A DNA stretch of 64,000 bases from Tessaracoccus sp. OH4464_COT-324 (GTDB lineage: Bacteria > Actinomycetota > Actinomycetes > Propionibacteriales > Propionibacteriaceae). Location: assembly GCF_003932855.1 (NCBI RefSeq), contig NZ_RQYZ01000001.1, forward strand, positions 124,001 to 188,000, given 5' to 3'. Every line of letters begins with the position of its first letter. Position 1 is the first letter of the stretch. Below the pieces are notes generated by a model. It was not told the DNA's origin, ran no database searches, and saw only the letters and a program-made list of their open reading frames with translations. This document shows positions 25,835 through 33,983 of this stretch, one piece after another. The translations under genes were made by a program, and so were the position numbers.

Positions 25835-26757
25835 CGGGCCAACTCCGCACGATTTGCCCGATTCAACACCCGGTTTTGGATCAGGGAGAAGATGATGATG
25901 ATGCCCGCCAGGATCATGGTTCCGGCTCCGCCCACCCCGAGGTCCTGCCCGCCCGAGCCGAACGAGAGCACATACAGGTGCACCAGCGGGGGACGAGCAT
26001 AGGGCGGATAGGAGCCGAGAGAGCCCAGCATGTTGTAGAACTCGTCGAAGGCTTGGAACGCGTTGATCAACAGCAGCATGATGACCGCTGCGCTGGTCGC
26101 GCGCAGTTGGGGGAGCGTGATGTGGCGGAGCATCCGCCAGCCATGTGCCCCGTCTAGGGCCGCCGCCTCATAGGTTTCGTGGGGGATGCGCTGGAGCCCG
26201 GCGATCAGCAGGATCATGTAGAAGCCCACCTGAAGCCACAGCCGGACGGAGACCAACGCCACCCAATAGAGTCCGTTGCCGCCGCCCAGCCAGTTGACTG
26301 GGGCGCCGCCGGTGGAACTGATCAAGGAGTTGAGCAGGCCGAAGCGGGCGTTGTTGAAGAAGGCCAGGCGCCAGACGATCGCGGCCACAACATAGCTGAC
26401 GGCTGCTGGCAGGAAGAACACCGATCGGAAGAAGGCTTGGCCCCACCGCAGGTTGTTCAGCAGCAGGGCCAGCCCCAGGGAACAGACGTAGGTCAGTGGC
26501 ACGATGGCCACGGCGAAGAGCACGAAGACGAGAAGCGAGTCGCGAAAGAGCTGGTCGTTCAGCAGGTAGGTGTAGTTTTCGAAGCCGACGAACTTGGTCG
26601 GCGTGATGGTGTTTCGCGCCTCGAAGAACGACAAGTAGGCGCTCCACGCCACCGGCACGTAGACGAATACTGCCAGGCCGACGAGAAAGGGTGCGACGAA
26701 CACCAAGAACCACACGTTTCGTCCCTGGTGTCCGCGCACCCTTTTCCACAACTGCAT
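25831..26757 (-). CDS. CUT1-type sugar ABC transporter permease (MalF/LacF-like)
   Basis: Inner-membrane permease (308 aa) with a basic N-terminus, six TM segments and the EAA loop YEAAALDGAHGWRMLRHITLPQL near residue 205. One-base overlap (TGATG) with the upstream binding-protein gene and a 4-base overlap with the downstream permease. Confidence 0.9.
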   Translation of the reverse strand: MQLWKRVRGHQGRNVWFLVFVAPFLVGLAVFVYVPVAWSAYLSFFEARNTITPTKFVGFENYTYLLNDQLFRDSLLVFVLFAVAIVPLTYVCSLGLALLLNNLRWGQAFFRSVFFLPAAVSYVVAAIVWRLAFFNNARFGLLNSLISSTGGAPVNWLGGGNGLYWVALVSVRLWLQVGFYMILLIAGLQRIPHETYEAAALDGAHGWRMLRHITLPQLRATSAAVIMLLLINAFQAFDEFYNMLGSLGSYPPYARPPLVHLYVLSFGSGGQDLGVGGAGTMILAGIIIIFSLIQNRVLNRANRAELAR

Positions 26758-28040
26758 CAGCCAGCGAGTTTCTTCAGTTCGGCCGCCGCCAGATCAGCGA
26801 ATCCGGCGAAGGCCTCCTTCGGGTCCTTCCCGCCCACGATCACCTTGCTCACCGCAGCGCCGTAGGCCTCCCCCAGGGCGCCGGACCACATGATGTCGTT
26901 GGCGAAGCCGTGATCCGTGACGAACTTGGCCGCGTCCGCGCCCGGGCCGGACTTGAACTTCTCGGACTGAGCGGCCAGCGCGTTCTTGGCCGGAATGTGT
27001 GTGCCGTAGGAGGCGGAGAAATCGACCTGCTTATCTTCTTGGTCGATCCAGAGCCATTTCACGAACTTCTTAGCCTCCTCGACGTGCTTGCCCTTGGCAT
27101 TCACGCAGGCGCCGAACGCGCCGAAGGGAACGGCGGGCCGGCCGGTGGGGCCGAACGCGGGGAAGGGCAAGACACCGAAGTCGTCGCCGATGGCCTCTTG
27201 GATCTGTGGCATCGACCACAACCCGCCCCACTGGAAGGCAGCCTCGCCATTGGCGAAAGCGTCGGGGGCAAACCAGTCGTTGGATGCGCCGGCGACGACG
27301 GCTCCGGACTGCACGAAGCTGCGGTAGGCGGCGAGGGCGGCGTAGAACTCGTCGGTGAGGAAGGCGGCCTCCGTGCGTTCCGGGTTCAACTGGGCGTGGC
27401 CAGAGGCCCAGATGAACATGGTGCCCAACACGCCCACGCCGGAGTCGTTGCCTGCGAAAAACCCGCCAATCGAGCCCTCCTGAACGGCCTGCGCTGCGGC
27501 GACCAGCTCGTCGAAGGTCTTGGGCGGCTGCAGGCCCTTGGCCTCCAGCAGCGACTTGCGGTAGTAGAGCAACTGCATGTCGATGGTTTGCGGAATGCCG
27601 TAGACCTTCCCCTGGAAGGTGAAGCGGTCCATCACCGGTTTGTTGAACTGATCCCGAACGGGCGCGACGAGATCGGTCAGGTCGGCGAGTTGGCCGGCTC
27701 GGATCATGTCCAGGGAACCACCCTGCTCGTATTCGAAGACGTCGGGGGCCTCGGGCGTGAGCAGTGCGGCGCCGAGGATTTGCTTGTACTCACCGGGGGT
27801 CCAGCTCACGCTCACTTTGGCGTCAGGGTAATCGGCGGCGTACCGCTCGACGGCTTCCTTGACCCCCTGCTCGCCGTACTCGTGGTACCACTGGTTGAGG
27901 GAAACGGTGGCATCCGGGTTGGTTGAGGGGCTGCCCGTGGGCGTTGGTTGGCCGTCGAGGCCCGAGTTGTTGCCGCAGGCGGCAAGCGTGGCCGCGGCGG
28001 CGAGTCCGCCGCCCAGAATGAGTGTACGTCGGTTCAGCAT
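26757..28040 (-). CDS. Extracellular sugar-binding lipoprotein of an ABC importer
   Basis: Solute-binding protein family 1 (427 aa). Signal peptide with RR at residues 4-5 (NRRTLILGGG, possibly Tat-dependent) and lipobox LAAC with lipidated Cys22; a Thr/Pro-rich linker follows, then the substrate-binding domain (SLNQWYHEYGEQGVKEAVERY; AFQWGGLWSMPQI; KKFVKWLW). It leads a three-gene operon with the two permeases. Lying next to the Pdu locus, it might import a deoxy sugar (fucose, rhamnose) that yields 1,2-propanediol, but no such catabolic gene is nearby. Confidence 0.9.
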   Translation of the reverse strand: MLNRRTLILGGGLAAAATLAACGNNSGLDGQPTPTGSPSTNPDATVSLNQWYHEYGEQGVKEAVERYAADYPDAKVSVSWTPGEYKQILGAALLTPEAPDVFEYEQGGSLDMIRAGQLADLTDLVAPVRDQFNKPVMDRFTFQGKVYGIPQTIDMQLLYYRKSLLEAKGLQPPKTFDELVAAAQAVQEGSIGGFFAGNDSGVGVLGTMFIWASGHAQLNPERTEAAFLTDEFYAALAAYRSFVQSGAVVAGASNDWFAPDAFANGEAAFQWGGLWSMPQIQEAIGDDFGVLPFPAFGPTGRPAVPFGAFGACVNAKGKHVEEAKKFVKWLWIDQEDKQVDFSASYGTHIPAKNALAAQSEKFKSGPGADAAKFVTDHGFANDIMWSGALGEAYGAAVSKVIVGGKDPKEAFAGFADLAAAELKKLAG

Positions 28041-28171
28041 GTCTCAACCTTTCCATGGAACATCTGCGGATGCGCGAAAATTGGTTGGTTAACTCTACGC
28101 CGACAGCGAAAGGAAGCGCTCTTCGAGCGTGCGCCGACGGCCCGGCTACCGGTGGTGGGGGCTGTTTTCTG

Positions 28172-28177
28172 TAGGAT
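28172..28177 (+). promoter_or_regulatory. Likely -10 element of leaderless hemW
   Basis: TAGGAT ends six bases before the GTG start. This TANNNT-N6-start arrangement, without a Shine-Dalgarno sequence, recurs at several genes in the window and fits transcription starting at the start codon. No convincing -35 is seen. Confidence 0.45.
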
Positions 28178-28183
28178 TCGTGC

Positions 28184-29362
28184 GTGGTGGTGAAGAGCGA
28201 ACCTGGCCAGTGGGTCGAGGACATTTTGCCTGGGGGGACGACGAACTCCGGGCCGCTGTCGATCTACATCCATGTTCCGTTCTGCGCGACGCGGTGCGGC
28301 TACTGCGACTTCAACACCTACACGGCACAGGAGCTGGGTGGCATGTCGAGTTCGACGTTCGTGGCCTCGGCTCATGAGGAGCTGCGTATCGCCCGGACGG
28401 TGTTGGGGCAGCGTCCGGTGCAGACCGTCTTCTTCGGCGGCGGGACGCCTTCGTTGTTACCGGCCGGGGAGCTGGTGGATTTGCTGCGCGGTATCCGGGA
28501 GGCCTTCGGCCTCACTCCGGATGCGGAGGTCACCACGGAGGCCAATCCGGAGAGCGTGAGCCGGAGTTACCTCGATCAGCTGCGCGAGGGCGGGTTCACG
28601 CGCATCTCGCTCGGGTTCCAGTCGGCGGTGCCGCACGTGTTGGCCACGCTGGAGCGCACGCATACGCCGGATCGGGGGCTGCGCGCCGCCCGGTGGGCCC
28701 GGGCAGCCGGGTTCGAGCATGTGAGCTTGGATCTGATCTACGGCACCCCGGGGGAGACGTTGGCTGACTGGCAGTTGAGCCTCGACGCGGTGACGGCGAC
28801 CCCGGTCGATCATGTGAGCGCGTATTCGCTGATCGTTGAGCAGGGGACCCGCCTGGCGAGACAGGTGCGCCTCGGGCAGGTTCCCATGCCGGATGAGGAC
28901 GACGTGGCCGACAAGTATTTGTTGGCCGACAGTTTTCTGCGGGCGCGGGGTTTCCGCAACTATGAGACGAGCAACTGGGCGCTGCCGGGCGGCGAGTGCC
29001 GGCACAACCTCGCCTATTGGCGGGGCGCGGACTGGTGGGGCGTCGGGCCTGGCGCACATAGCCACGTGAACGGCGTCCGGTTCTGGAATCACAAGCACCC
29101 GGCCGCCTACGCAGCGCGGTTGAGCGCTGGGCGGCTGGCGGTTCAGGGGCGAGAGATACTCTCCGCCCAGGAGCGCCGCGTGGAGCGGGTGCTTTTGGAA
29201 CTCAGGCTGGCCGAGGGCCTCGACCTGGGGGTCCTCACGGACAGCGAACGCGCTCGGGTGCCGGACCTGGCGGAGCGTGGTCTGGTCCGGGTTGCTGGGG
29301 GGCGGCTCGTCGTGCTTGAGCGGCTCCTGGCCGACGGCATCATCCGAGAGCTTCTCGACTGA
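28184..29362 (+). CDS. hemW: HemW-type radical SAM protein (heme chaperone)
   Basis: Radical SAM protein of the HemW family, formerly called oxygen-independent coproporphyrinogen oxidase (392 aa). The 4Fe-4S cluster motif is CATRCGYC (CxxxCxxC) followed by DFNTYT; IYIHVPFC precedes it, and FFGGGTPSLL and SLGFQSAV follow. HemW is thought to insert heme into respiratory proteins. It begins at GTG 28184 with no ribosome site but a TAGGAT hexamer six bases upstream, which suggests a leaderless mRNA. Confidence 0.92.
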   Translation: MVVKSEPGQWVEDILPGGTTNSGPLSIYIHVPFCATRCGYCDFNTYTAQELGGMSSSTFVASAHEELRIARTVLGQRPVQTVFFGGGTPSLLPAGELVDLLRGIREAFGLTPDAEVTTEANPESVSRSYLDQLREGGFTRISLGFQSAVPHVLATLERTHTPDRGLRAARWARAAGFEHVSLDLIYGTPGETLADWQLSLDAVTATPVDHVSAYSLIVEQGTRLARQVRLGQVPMPDEDDVADKYLLADSFLRARGFRNYETSNWALPGGECRHNLAYWRGADWWGVGPGAHSHVNGVRFWNHKHPAAYAARLSAGRLAVQGREILSAQERRVERVLLELRLAEGLDLGVLTDSERARVPDLAERGLVRVAGGRLVVLERLLADGIIRELLD

Positions 29363-29376
29363 GTTTGGGGAAACCC

Positions 29377-29405
29377 TTGACAGCGCTGTCCTGCGCAGCT
29401 AGTGT
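29377..29405 (+). promoter_or_regulatory. Sigma-A type promoter of the GntR-ABC operon
   Basis: Perfect -35 TTGACA (29377-29382), 17-base spacer, then -10 TAGTGT (29400-29405). The -10 overlaps the adjacent palindrome, as expected for a repressed promoter. Confidence 0.7.
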
Positions 29406-29422
29406 ATTAAGTAATTAATACA
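29403..29422. promoter_or_regulatory. Palindromic operator of the YtrA-type repressor
   Basis: TGTATTAA (29403-29410), spacer GTAA, TTAATACA (29415-29422): a perfect 8-bp inverted repeat. It overlaps the -10 and the start of transcription and lies 19 bases upstream of the regulator gene. AT-rich palindromes of this kind are typical for GntR family proteins, so autoregulation is likely. Confidence 0.7.
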
Positions 29423-29441
29423 GCAGTACGGGAGGTGCGGG

Positions 29442-29810
29442 TTGCAGTTCGACAACAGCTCACCAATCTGGTTGCAACTGGTTGACGAGAGCATTCGCCG
29501 GGTAGTTACCGGCCGGTGGCCCCCCGGCGGGCGAATCCCGGTGGTGCGTGACCTGGCCGTCGAGTTGGGTGTGAATCCGAACACGGTGCAGCGCGCGATG
29601 GCGGAACTGGATCGGATGGGAGTCACCATCGCGGATCGAACGCGGGGACGGTGCGTCACGGAGGACCTGTCCCGCATCGAGGAACTGCGTGAGGAGATCG
29701 CGGCCGCTCGGACCGACGACTTCGTCGGCTGGGCGCGAGGCGTTGGTCTCTCCCTAGCCGCAGTAACAGAACTGTTGGAGGCCCGGTGGCGGGCCATGGA
29801 AGGAGAGTGA
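29442..29810 (+). CDS. YtrA-subfamily GntR transcriptional regulator
   Basis: Short GntR protein (122 aa): an N-terminal winged helix-turn-helix (PIWLQLVDESIRRVVTGRWPPGGRIPVVRDLAVELGVNPNTVQRAMAELD-type, residues 8-57) and a short helical dimerization tail without a ligand domain, as in YtrA. The start is TTG 29442 with GGGAGG six bases upstream. First gene of a three-gene operon with an ABC ATPase and permease. Members of this subfamily often respond to envelope stress or antibiotics, which is inference here. Confidence 0.88.
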   Translation: MQFDNSSPIWLQLVDESIRRVVTGRWPPGGRIPVVRDLAVELGVNPNTVQRAMAELDRMGVTIADRTRGRCVTEDLSRIEELREEIAAARTDDFVGWARGVGLSLAAVTELLEARWRAMEGE

Positions 29811-29812
29811 AA

Positions 29813-30520
29813 GTGACAGCCATAAAGGTTGAATCGCTGGTCAAGCGCTACGGCGGGTTCGCCGCGCTCAACCAGTTCAGCCTGCAGCTTGAACCCGGTC
29901 AGGTGGTGGGACTGCTGGGCGAGAATGGCTGCGGCAAGACCACCCTGCTCAAGATTTTGGCGGGCGTGCTGATGCGCTACGAAGGCCAGGTGGAGATACT
30001 GGGGCAGCAGCCGGGGCCGGAGACCAAGGCTCAGGTGAGCTACCTGCCGGACCAGAGCTTCCTGGCCGATGGGGACTCGATCGAGAGATGCGCCCGGCTA
30101 TTCGCGGACTTCTTCTCGGATTTCAACCGGGCGAAGTTCGACGACCTGATCCAGTTCTTCGGCCTGGAGACCAAACGGAAACTTGTCGAACTCTCGAAAG
30201 GAATGAGGGAGAAAGCACAGATCGCGCTTGCCATGAGCAGAGACGCGAAGGTGTTTCTGCTGGACGAGCCCATCTCGGGCGTTGACCCGGCGGCCCGCGA
30301 GGTGATCATGCGGGCAATCGTGCGCAACCTGGAACCGGATTCTCTGGTGCTGTTGTCGACCCACCTGGTGCACGACGTCGAACCCATCCTGGACCGGGTG
30401 GTGATGATGCGCTACGGGCAGGTGCTGATCGATGGTCTGGTCGACGAACTCCGTGCCGAGCGCGGCATGGGCATGGAACAACTGTTCAAGGAGGTATACC
30501 AGTGGTCGGAAAGCTACTGA
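29813..30520 (+). CDS. ABC transporter ATP-binding protein
   Basis: ATPase subunit (235 aa) of an ABC-2 type exporter. Walker A GENGCGKTTLL, signature LSKGMREKAQIAL and Walker B VFLLDEPISGVD are all intact. I chose GTG 29813, six bases after AGGAGA; an upstream ATG (29786... frame) lies inside the regulator gene. It overlaps the permease gene by 19 nt. Confidence 0.92.
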   Translation: MTAIKVESLVKRYGGFAALNQFSLQLEPGQVVGLLGENGCGKTTLLKILAGVLMRYEGQVEILGQQPGPETKAQVSYLPDQSFLADGDSIERCARLFADFFSDFNRAKFDDLIQFFGLETKRKLVELSKGMREKAQIALAMSRDAKVFLLDEPISGVDPAAREVIMRAIVRNLEPDSLVLLSTHLVHDVEPILDRVVMMRYGQVLIDGLVDELRAERGMGMEQLFKEVYQWSESY

Positions 30521-31296
30521 AGTTCGAGTTCCAACGCACCCGCAGCATGCTGGCTATGCTCTGGCTGGCGACGGCTGGGCTGCTCCTGCTGAGCTACGCG
30601 CTGTGCTTCGTGAATTCGGCTCTTGCTGGTGTCGTGTTCGTGCCTGCGGGTCTGCTCTGGTTGCTGCTGCCGGTAGTGGTGCAGCTCTACCTGGCCTTCG
30701 AGGCCTACCGTTCCAGCTTCGGCAGGCGGGGCTACTTCATGCACGTGCTGCCGGTCAGGGGCGGGACGCTGGTGCTGACGAAGTTGGGCTACATGGTCCT
30801 CATTTCCGCTATTTCTCTGGCACTGAGCGTTGTGTTGCTTCCGCTGACCACGCATGTCGGACATGAACTGAAGATCGTCCCTGAGATAGGCCTAGGGGAT
30901 GTCTGGAAGCTGGTCTCGGAAAGCGGCGGCCCGGCCTACTTCTTCCTGGCCTTCGTCGTGCTGTCGATCGTCGTCTTCACGCCCCTCCAATACCTGTTCT
31001 GTGTCTGCGTTGGCGCGGAATCCTGGATCAGCCGCACGGGTGGGTTGGGGCCCTTCCTCACCTACCTGCTGCTCTACGTAGCACAACAGGTGGTCATGAC
31101 GCTGGCGCTCCTCCTGCCCGTCTCGCTCGACATGATCACCGGGGAGATCGTTTTTGGCAGCTCTATCGGCATGGCCTGGGGAGGTTATTTCGGGCCCTAC
31201 TTCCCCTTGGGCATAGTGATTGCGGTAGTGGCGATCTGCGTCGCTCTGCTGTGGCGCACGCTGCTGAGCGTGACTCGCAAGCTTGAGCTTCGCTGA
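30502..31296 (+). CDS. ABC-2 type transporter permease
   Basis: Membrane subunit (264 aa) with about six hydrophobic segments, for example AMLWLATAGLLLLSYALCF, GVVFVPAGLLWLLLPVVV and a C-terminal GIVIAVVAICVALLW. It starts at GTG 30502 within the ATPase gene. The substrate is unknown; the YtrA-type regulation hints at envelope stress. Confidence 0.85.
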   Translation: MVGKLLKFEFQRTRSMLAMLWLATAGLLLLSYALCFVNSALAGVVFVPAGLLWLLLPVVVQLYLAFEAYRSSFGRRGYFMHVLPVRGGTLVLTKLGYMVLISAISLALSVVLLPLTTHVGHELKIVPEIGLGDVWKLVSESGGPAYFFLAFVVLSIVVFTPLQYLFCVCVGAESWISRTGGLGPFLTYLLLYVAQQVVMTLALLLPVSLDMITGEIVFGSSIGMAWGGYFGPYFPLGIVIAVVAICVALLWRTLLSVTRKLELR

Positions 31297-31305
31297 CCAG
31301 CCGAT

Positions 31306-31339
31306 CTGAGGGGGAGCCCCGCGCAGGGCTCCCCCTCAG
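31306..31339 (+). terminator. Strong hairpin after the GntR-ABC operon
   Basis: Perfect 14-bp stem (CTGAGGGGGAGCCC / GGGCTCCCCCTCAG) with a 6-base loop, 9 bases after the permease stop. No T-tract follows. Confidence 0.75.
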
Positions 31340-31394
31340 CGGTGCGTCCGGACGGATCAGGGGCGCTAACATCGTCGGGCGAGGAGGGTTTTGA

Positions 31395-32237
31395 ATGGAT
31401 CGCTACCCCAAGGATGTGCTGGCCGAGGGCTGGCAGAAAGCGCACCTGAAAAAGACGCGCGACGTGCCCGTCGAGCTCGACATGGTGATTGAGGTGAACG
31501 ACTACTGCGGTGCAGTGGTCGGCTGGGAGAACGGGATCGTGATCCTTGAAGACCGCAAGGGCAGGAGACGAGGCTTCCCATTTGGGCCCGGCTTCCTGAT
31601 GGAGGGGCAGCCGGTGGCGTTGCGGCCACCGCTGCGGCAGGGGGCGAGCAAGCCACGCTACACGGCGTCGGGTTCAAGAGCACCCTCGGAGCCGGAACGG
31701 GCCAAAGTGGCGTTGCCCAGCCGAATCTACGTCGAGGGCCGCCACGACGCCGAGCTGGTGGAGAAGATCTGGGGCGACGACCTGCGCCACGTCGGGGTGG
31801 TGGTCGAATACCTTGGCGGTATCGACGATCTGCCGCGCATCGTCGAGGAGTTCCGCCCGGAACCCGGGCGGAGGCTCGGGGTGCTGGTGGACCACCTCGT
31901 TGCGGGCTCGAAGGAGTCCCGGATAGCGAGACAGATCCGGTCCGCGGGCTATGCCGACACCGTGCTGATCCTCGGCCACGAGTTCGTCGACATCTGGCAG
32001 GCGGTACGCCCGGAACGCATCGGTCGCACAGCCTGGCCCACTGTGCCGCGCGACGTCGACTTCAAGCTGGGCACCCTGGCCGCGCTCGGGCTACCGCACG
32101 CCAACCAAGCGGACATCGCCCGGGGCTGGCAGGCGATACTCGCGCGGGTGCGCAACTACCGCGACCTAGAGCCGCAACTCAACACAATCGTCGAGACGCT
32201 GATCGATTTCGTCACTCAGGATCACCACGACCAATGA
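31395..32237 (+). CDS. DUF3097 family protein (actinobacteria-specific)
   Basis: 280 aa conserved actinobacterial protein of unknown function. Two parts: an N-terminal SH3-like region (VIEVNDYCGAVVGWENGIVILEDRKGR) and a C-terminal region (IYVEGRHDAELVEKIWGDDL ... GVLVDHLVAGSKESRIA) that looks Toprim-like: the IYVEGRHD segment recalls the Toprim Glu and LVDHL its acidic motif. I infer a possible nucleic-acid role. GGAGGG precedes the ATG. Confidence 0.85.
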   Translation: MDRYPKDVLAEGWQKAHLKKTRDVPVELDMVIEVNDYCGAVVGWENGIVILEDRKGRRRGFPFGPGFLMEGQPVALRPPLRQGASKPRYTASGSRAPSEPERAKVALPSRIYVEGRHDAELVEKIWGDDLRHVGVVVEYLGGIDDLPRIVEEFRPEPGRRLGVLVDHLVAGSKESRIARQIRSAGYADTVLILGHEFVDIWQAVRPERIGRTAWPTVPRDVDFKLGTLAALGLPHANQADIARGWQAILARVRNYRDLEPQLNTIVETLIDFVTQDHHDQ

Positions 32238-32261
32238 ACTGGTTTCGCTAAGGTTGAGCGC

Positions 32262-33032
32262 ATGGACCTCGAAGGGATCGCCGAACTGATGCGGGAAACC
32301 GCTCACCGGGCCATCAACCCCAGATTCCGGCAACTCGCCCAAGGGGACATCGACGAAAAACGACCCGGCGACCTCGTTACTGTGGCTGACCGCGAGGCGG
32401 AGAACATCCTGGGCGAGCTGCTGCTCAGAGAATACCCGGAGGCACACGTGGTGGGCGAGGAGAGCGTTTTCGCCGGCACCACATCGCTGACCGAACTGGC
32501 GGCGGGCCACGTCTTCGTGATCGATCCGATTGACGGCACCCGCAACTTCGTCGAGGGACGCAAGGAACACGGAGTGATGCTGGCCGAGGTGCGCGCCGGG
32601 GAGACGGTGCGCGGCTGGATCTGGCAACCGCAGTACGAACGGCTCTACACGGTGGAGCGCGGCACCGGCGAAGTCCTGCTGAACGGTGAACCCGTCGAGA
32701 GGAGAGCGCGGCACCCATTGCCGCAGGGCGCGGCCGGTCAGCGGCGACGATGGGGGTACACCGCGGGGGGCAAACTGGCGCCCGTGCGGCGCAGCTCCGG
32801 CGCGGCATGCTTCGACTACCCACACACCGTGACCGGGGAGATCGACTTCATGTACTACACCAACGCCCACCCCTGGGATCACCTGGTGGGCTGCCTGATG
32901 CTGGCCGAGACCGGCGGGGTTGGGCGGATGCTCAGCGGAGAGGACTACGTCGTGGGCACGCAGGGCCGGGGGCTCCTGGTGGCTCGCACCCCGGAGATCT
33001 GGGACCTGGCGGCGGCCGACTGGGAGCCCTGA
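32262..33032 (+). CDS. Inositol monophosphatase family protein, possibly histidinol-phosphatase
   Basis: Mg-dependent phosphatase (256 aa). The family metal motifs are GEES (near residue 67), DPIDGTRNFVEG (near 88) and WDHLVGCLMLAETGG near the C-terminus. In actinobacteria this family includes HisN, but no his genes lie nearby, so the substrate is open. TAAGGT seven bases upstream of the ATG and no ribosome site suggest a leaderless mRNA. Confidence 0.85.
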   Translation: MDLEGIAELMRETAHRAINPRFRQLAQGDIDEKRPGDLVTVADREAENILGELLLREYPEAHVVGEESVFAGTTSLTELAAGHVFVIDPIDGTRNFVEGRKEHGVMLAEVRAGETVRGWIWQPQYERLYTVERGTGEVLLNGEPVERRARHPLPQGAAGQRRRWGYTAGGKLAPVRRSSGAACFDYPHTVTGEIDFMYYTNAHPWDHLVGCLMLAETGGVGRMLSGEDYVVGTQGRGLLVARTPEIWDLAAADWEP

Positions 33033-33056
33033 CAGCCTGCTGCGAAAACGTCGAGT

Positions 33057-33074
33057 GGGCGGGACTCTCCGCCC
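33057..33074. terminator. Small hairpin between convergent genes
   Basis: GGGCGG / CCGCCC, 6-bp stem and 6-base loop, between the phosphatase and metallo-hydrolase genes. Weak and without T-tract; kept because of its position between two converging stops. Confidence 0.35.
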
Positions 33075-33101
33075 GGACCGGGATAGCCCCCGCGACCTGC
33101 C

Positions 33102-33878
33102 CTAGACCAACGGCAGTCGCTTGCGCGGCACCACGCCCTGGGACGTCAGCTCGGCGACGATGAACGGGATCGCCGAACGCACCGTCGACTCGGCGAACGG
33201 CCACTCTGCCACGGCCTCATACAACTCGGCCTCCCCGGTGCCCGTGCTGTACAACTGCTCCACCGTCGAGTAGAGGAAACCGAGCTTGCCCCCACAGAGC
33301 ATGACGTCCTCGCGGGAACCGGGAACGCCGTGACCGGGCACGAACAGGGTGTCCGGACCGGCAGAACCCAGGGCGCTGTCCAGCACGCCGGGCCACTTGC
33401 TCGGCAAGGAATCCTCGTCGAACTGCGGCTCATCCTCCAACAGATCGCCCACCGCGATGACGTCCTTGCTGGGCACGATCACCACGACGTCCGAGCGGGT
33501 GTGCGCGGGGCCGAAATGGACGATCTCCACGAAACAATCGCCCAGGTCCAGCGCGTGCACCAGGCTGAAGGTCGTCGTAGGGCGCAGCTCATCCGGTACG
33601 TCGGGCGAGGCCAGGGACTCGTGTGCGATGGACTCGACGTCGGTCATGCCGGCGAGCCCATGCCAGTGATCGTAATGGGCGTGGGTGATGACGATCTGCT
33701 CGACTGGGACCGGCGACAGCCTGCGCGCGCTAGCCAGAAGCTCGGCCCCGACCTCGGCAGTGCCCCCGGCATCCACCAGCAGCGCCCGCTCGCGCCCGGC
33801 GATCAGCAGGACGTTCGCATCGTCGGGCTGGGTGACGGCCAGCCACACGTCGGGCTTCAGCTGTTGCCAATTGATCAT
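33102..33878 (-). CDS. MBL-fold metallo-hydrolase
   Basis: 258 aa metallo-beta-lactamase-fold protein. The metal motif is HAHYDHWHG (near residue 64), followed by a later His (HFGPAHTRSDVVV) and Asp (AVGDLLEDEP), and PGHGVPG near the C-terminal part. Substrate unknown. The ATG is preceded by TATGCT six bases upstream and no ribosome site. Confidence 0.85.
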   Translation of the reverse strand: MINWQQLKPDVWLAVTQPDDANVLLIAGRERALLVDAGGTAEVGAELLASARRLSPVPVEQIVITHAHYDHWHGLAGMTDVESIAHESLASPDVPDELRPTTTFSLVHALDLGDCFVEIVHFGPAHTRSDVVVIVPSKDVIAVGDLLEDEPQFDEDSLPSKWPGVLDSALGSAGPDTLFVPGHGVPGSREDVMLCGGKLGFLYSTVEQLYSTGTGEAELYEAVAEWPFAESTVRSAIPFIVAELTSQGVVPRKRLPLV

Positions 33879-33884
33879 GCGCCC

Positions 33885-33890
33885 AGCATA
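33885..33890 (-). promoter_or_regulatory. Likely -10 element of the leaderless metallo-hydrolase gene
   Basis: TATGCT on the minus strand ends six bases before the ATG at 33878. Same TANNNT-N6-start layout as hemW, recO, uppS and gltA. Confidence 0.45.
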
Positions 33891-33948
33891 GGCGCTGAGC
33901 GAGCCGCGCGGTCTCGCCCGGTTTTCCCATTTCTCGGTTCGGGGTAAG

Positions 33949-33975
33949 CTGGCACTCGGTCTGGGTGAGTGCTAG
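33949..33975 (+). promoter_or_regulatory. CIRCE operator upstream of hrcA
   Basis: CTGGCACTC, nine-base spacer, GAGTGCTAG. This matches the CIRCE consensus (TTAGCACTC-N9-GAGTGCTAA) at all but the outer positions, and the spacer length is exact. Its right end touches the hrcA ribosome site (AGGAGG), so HrcA would autoregulate. Confidence 0.88.
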
Positions 33976-33983
33976 GAGGTGTG

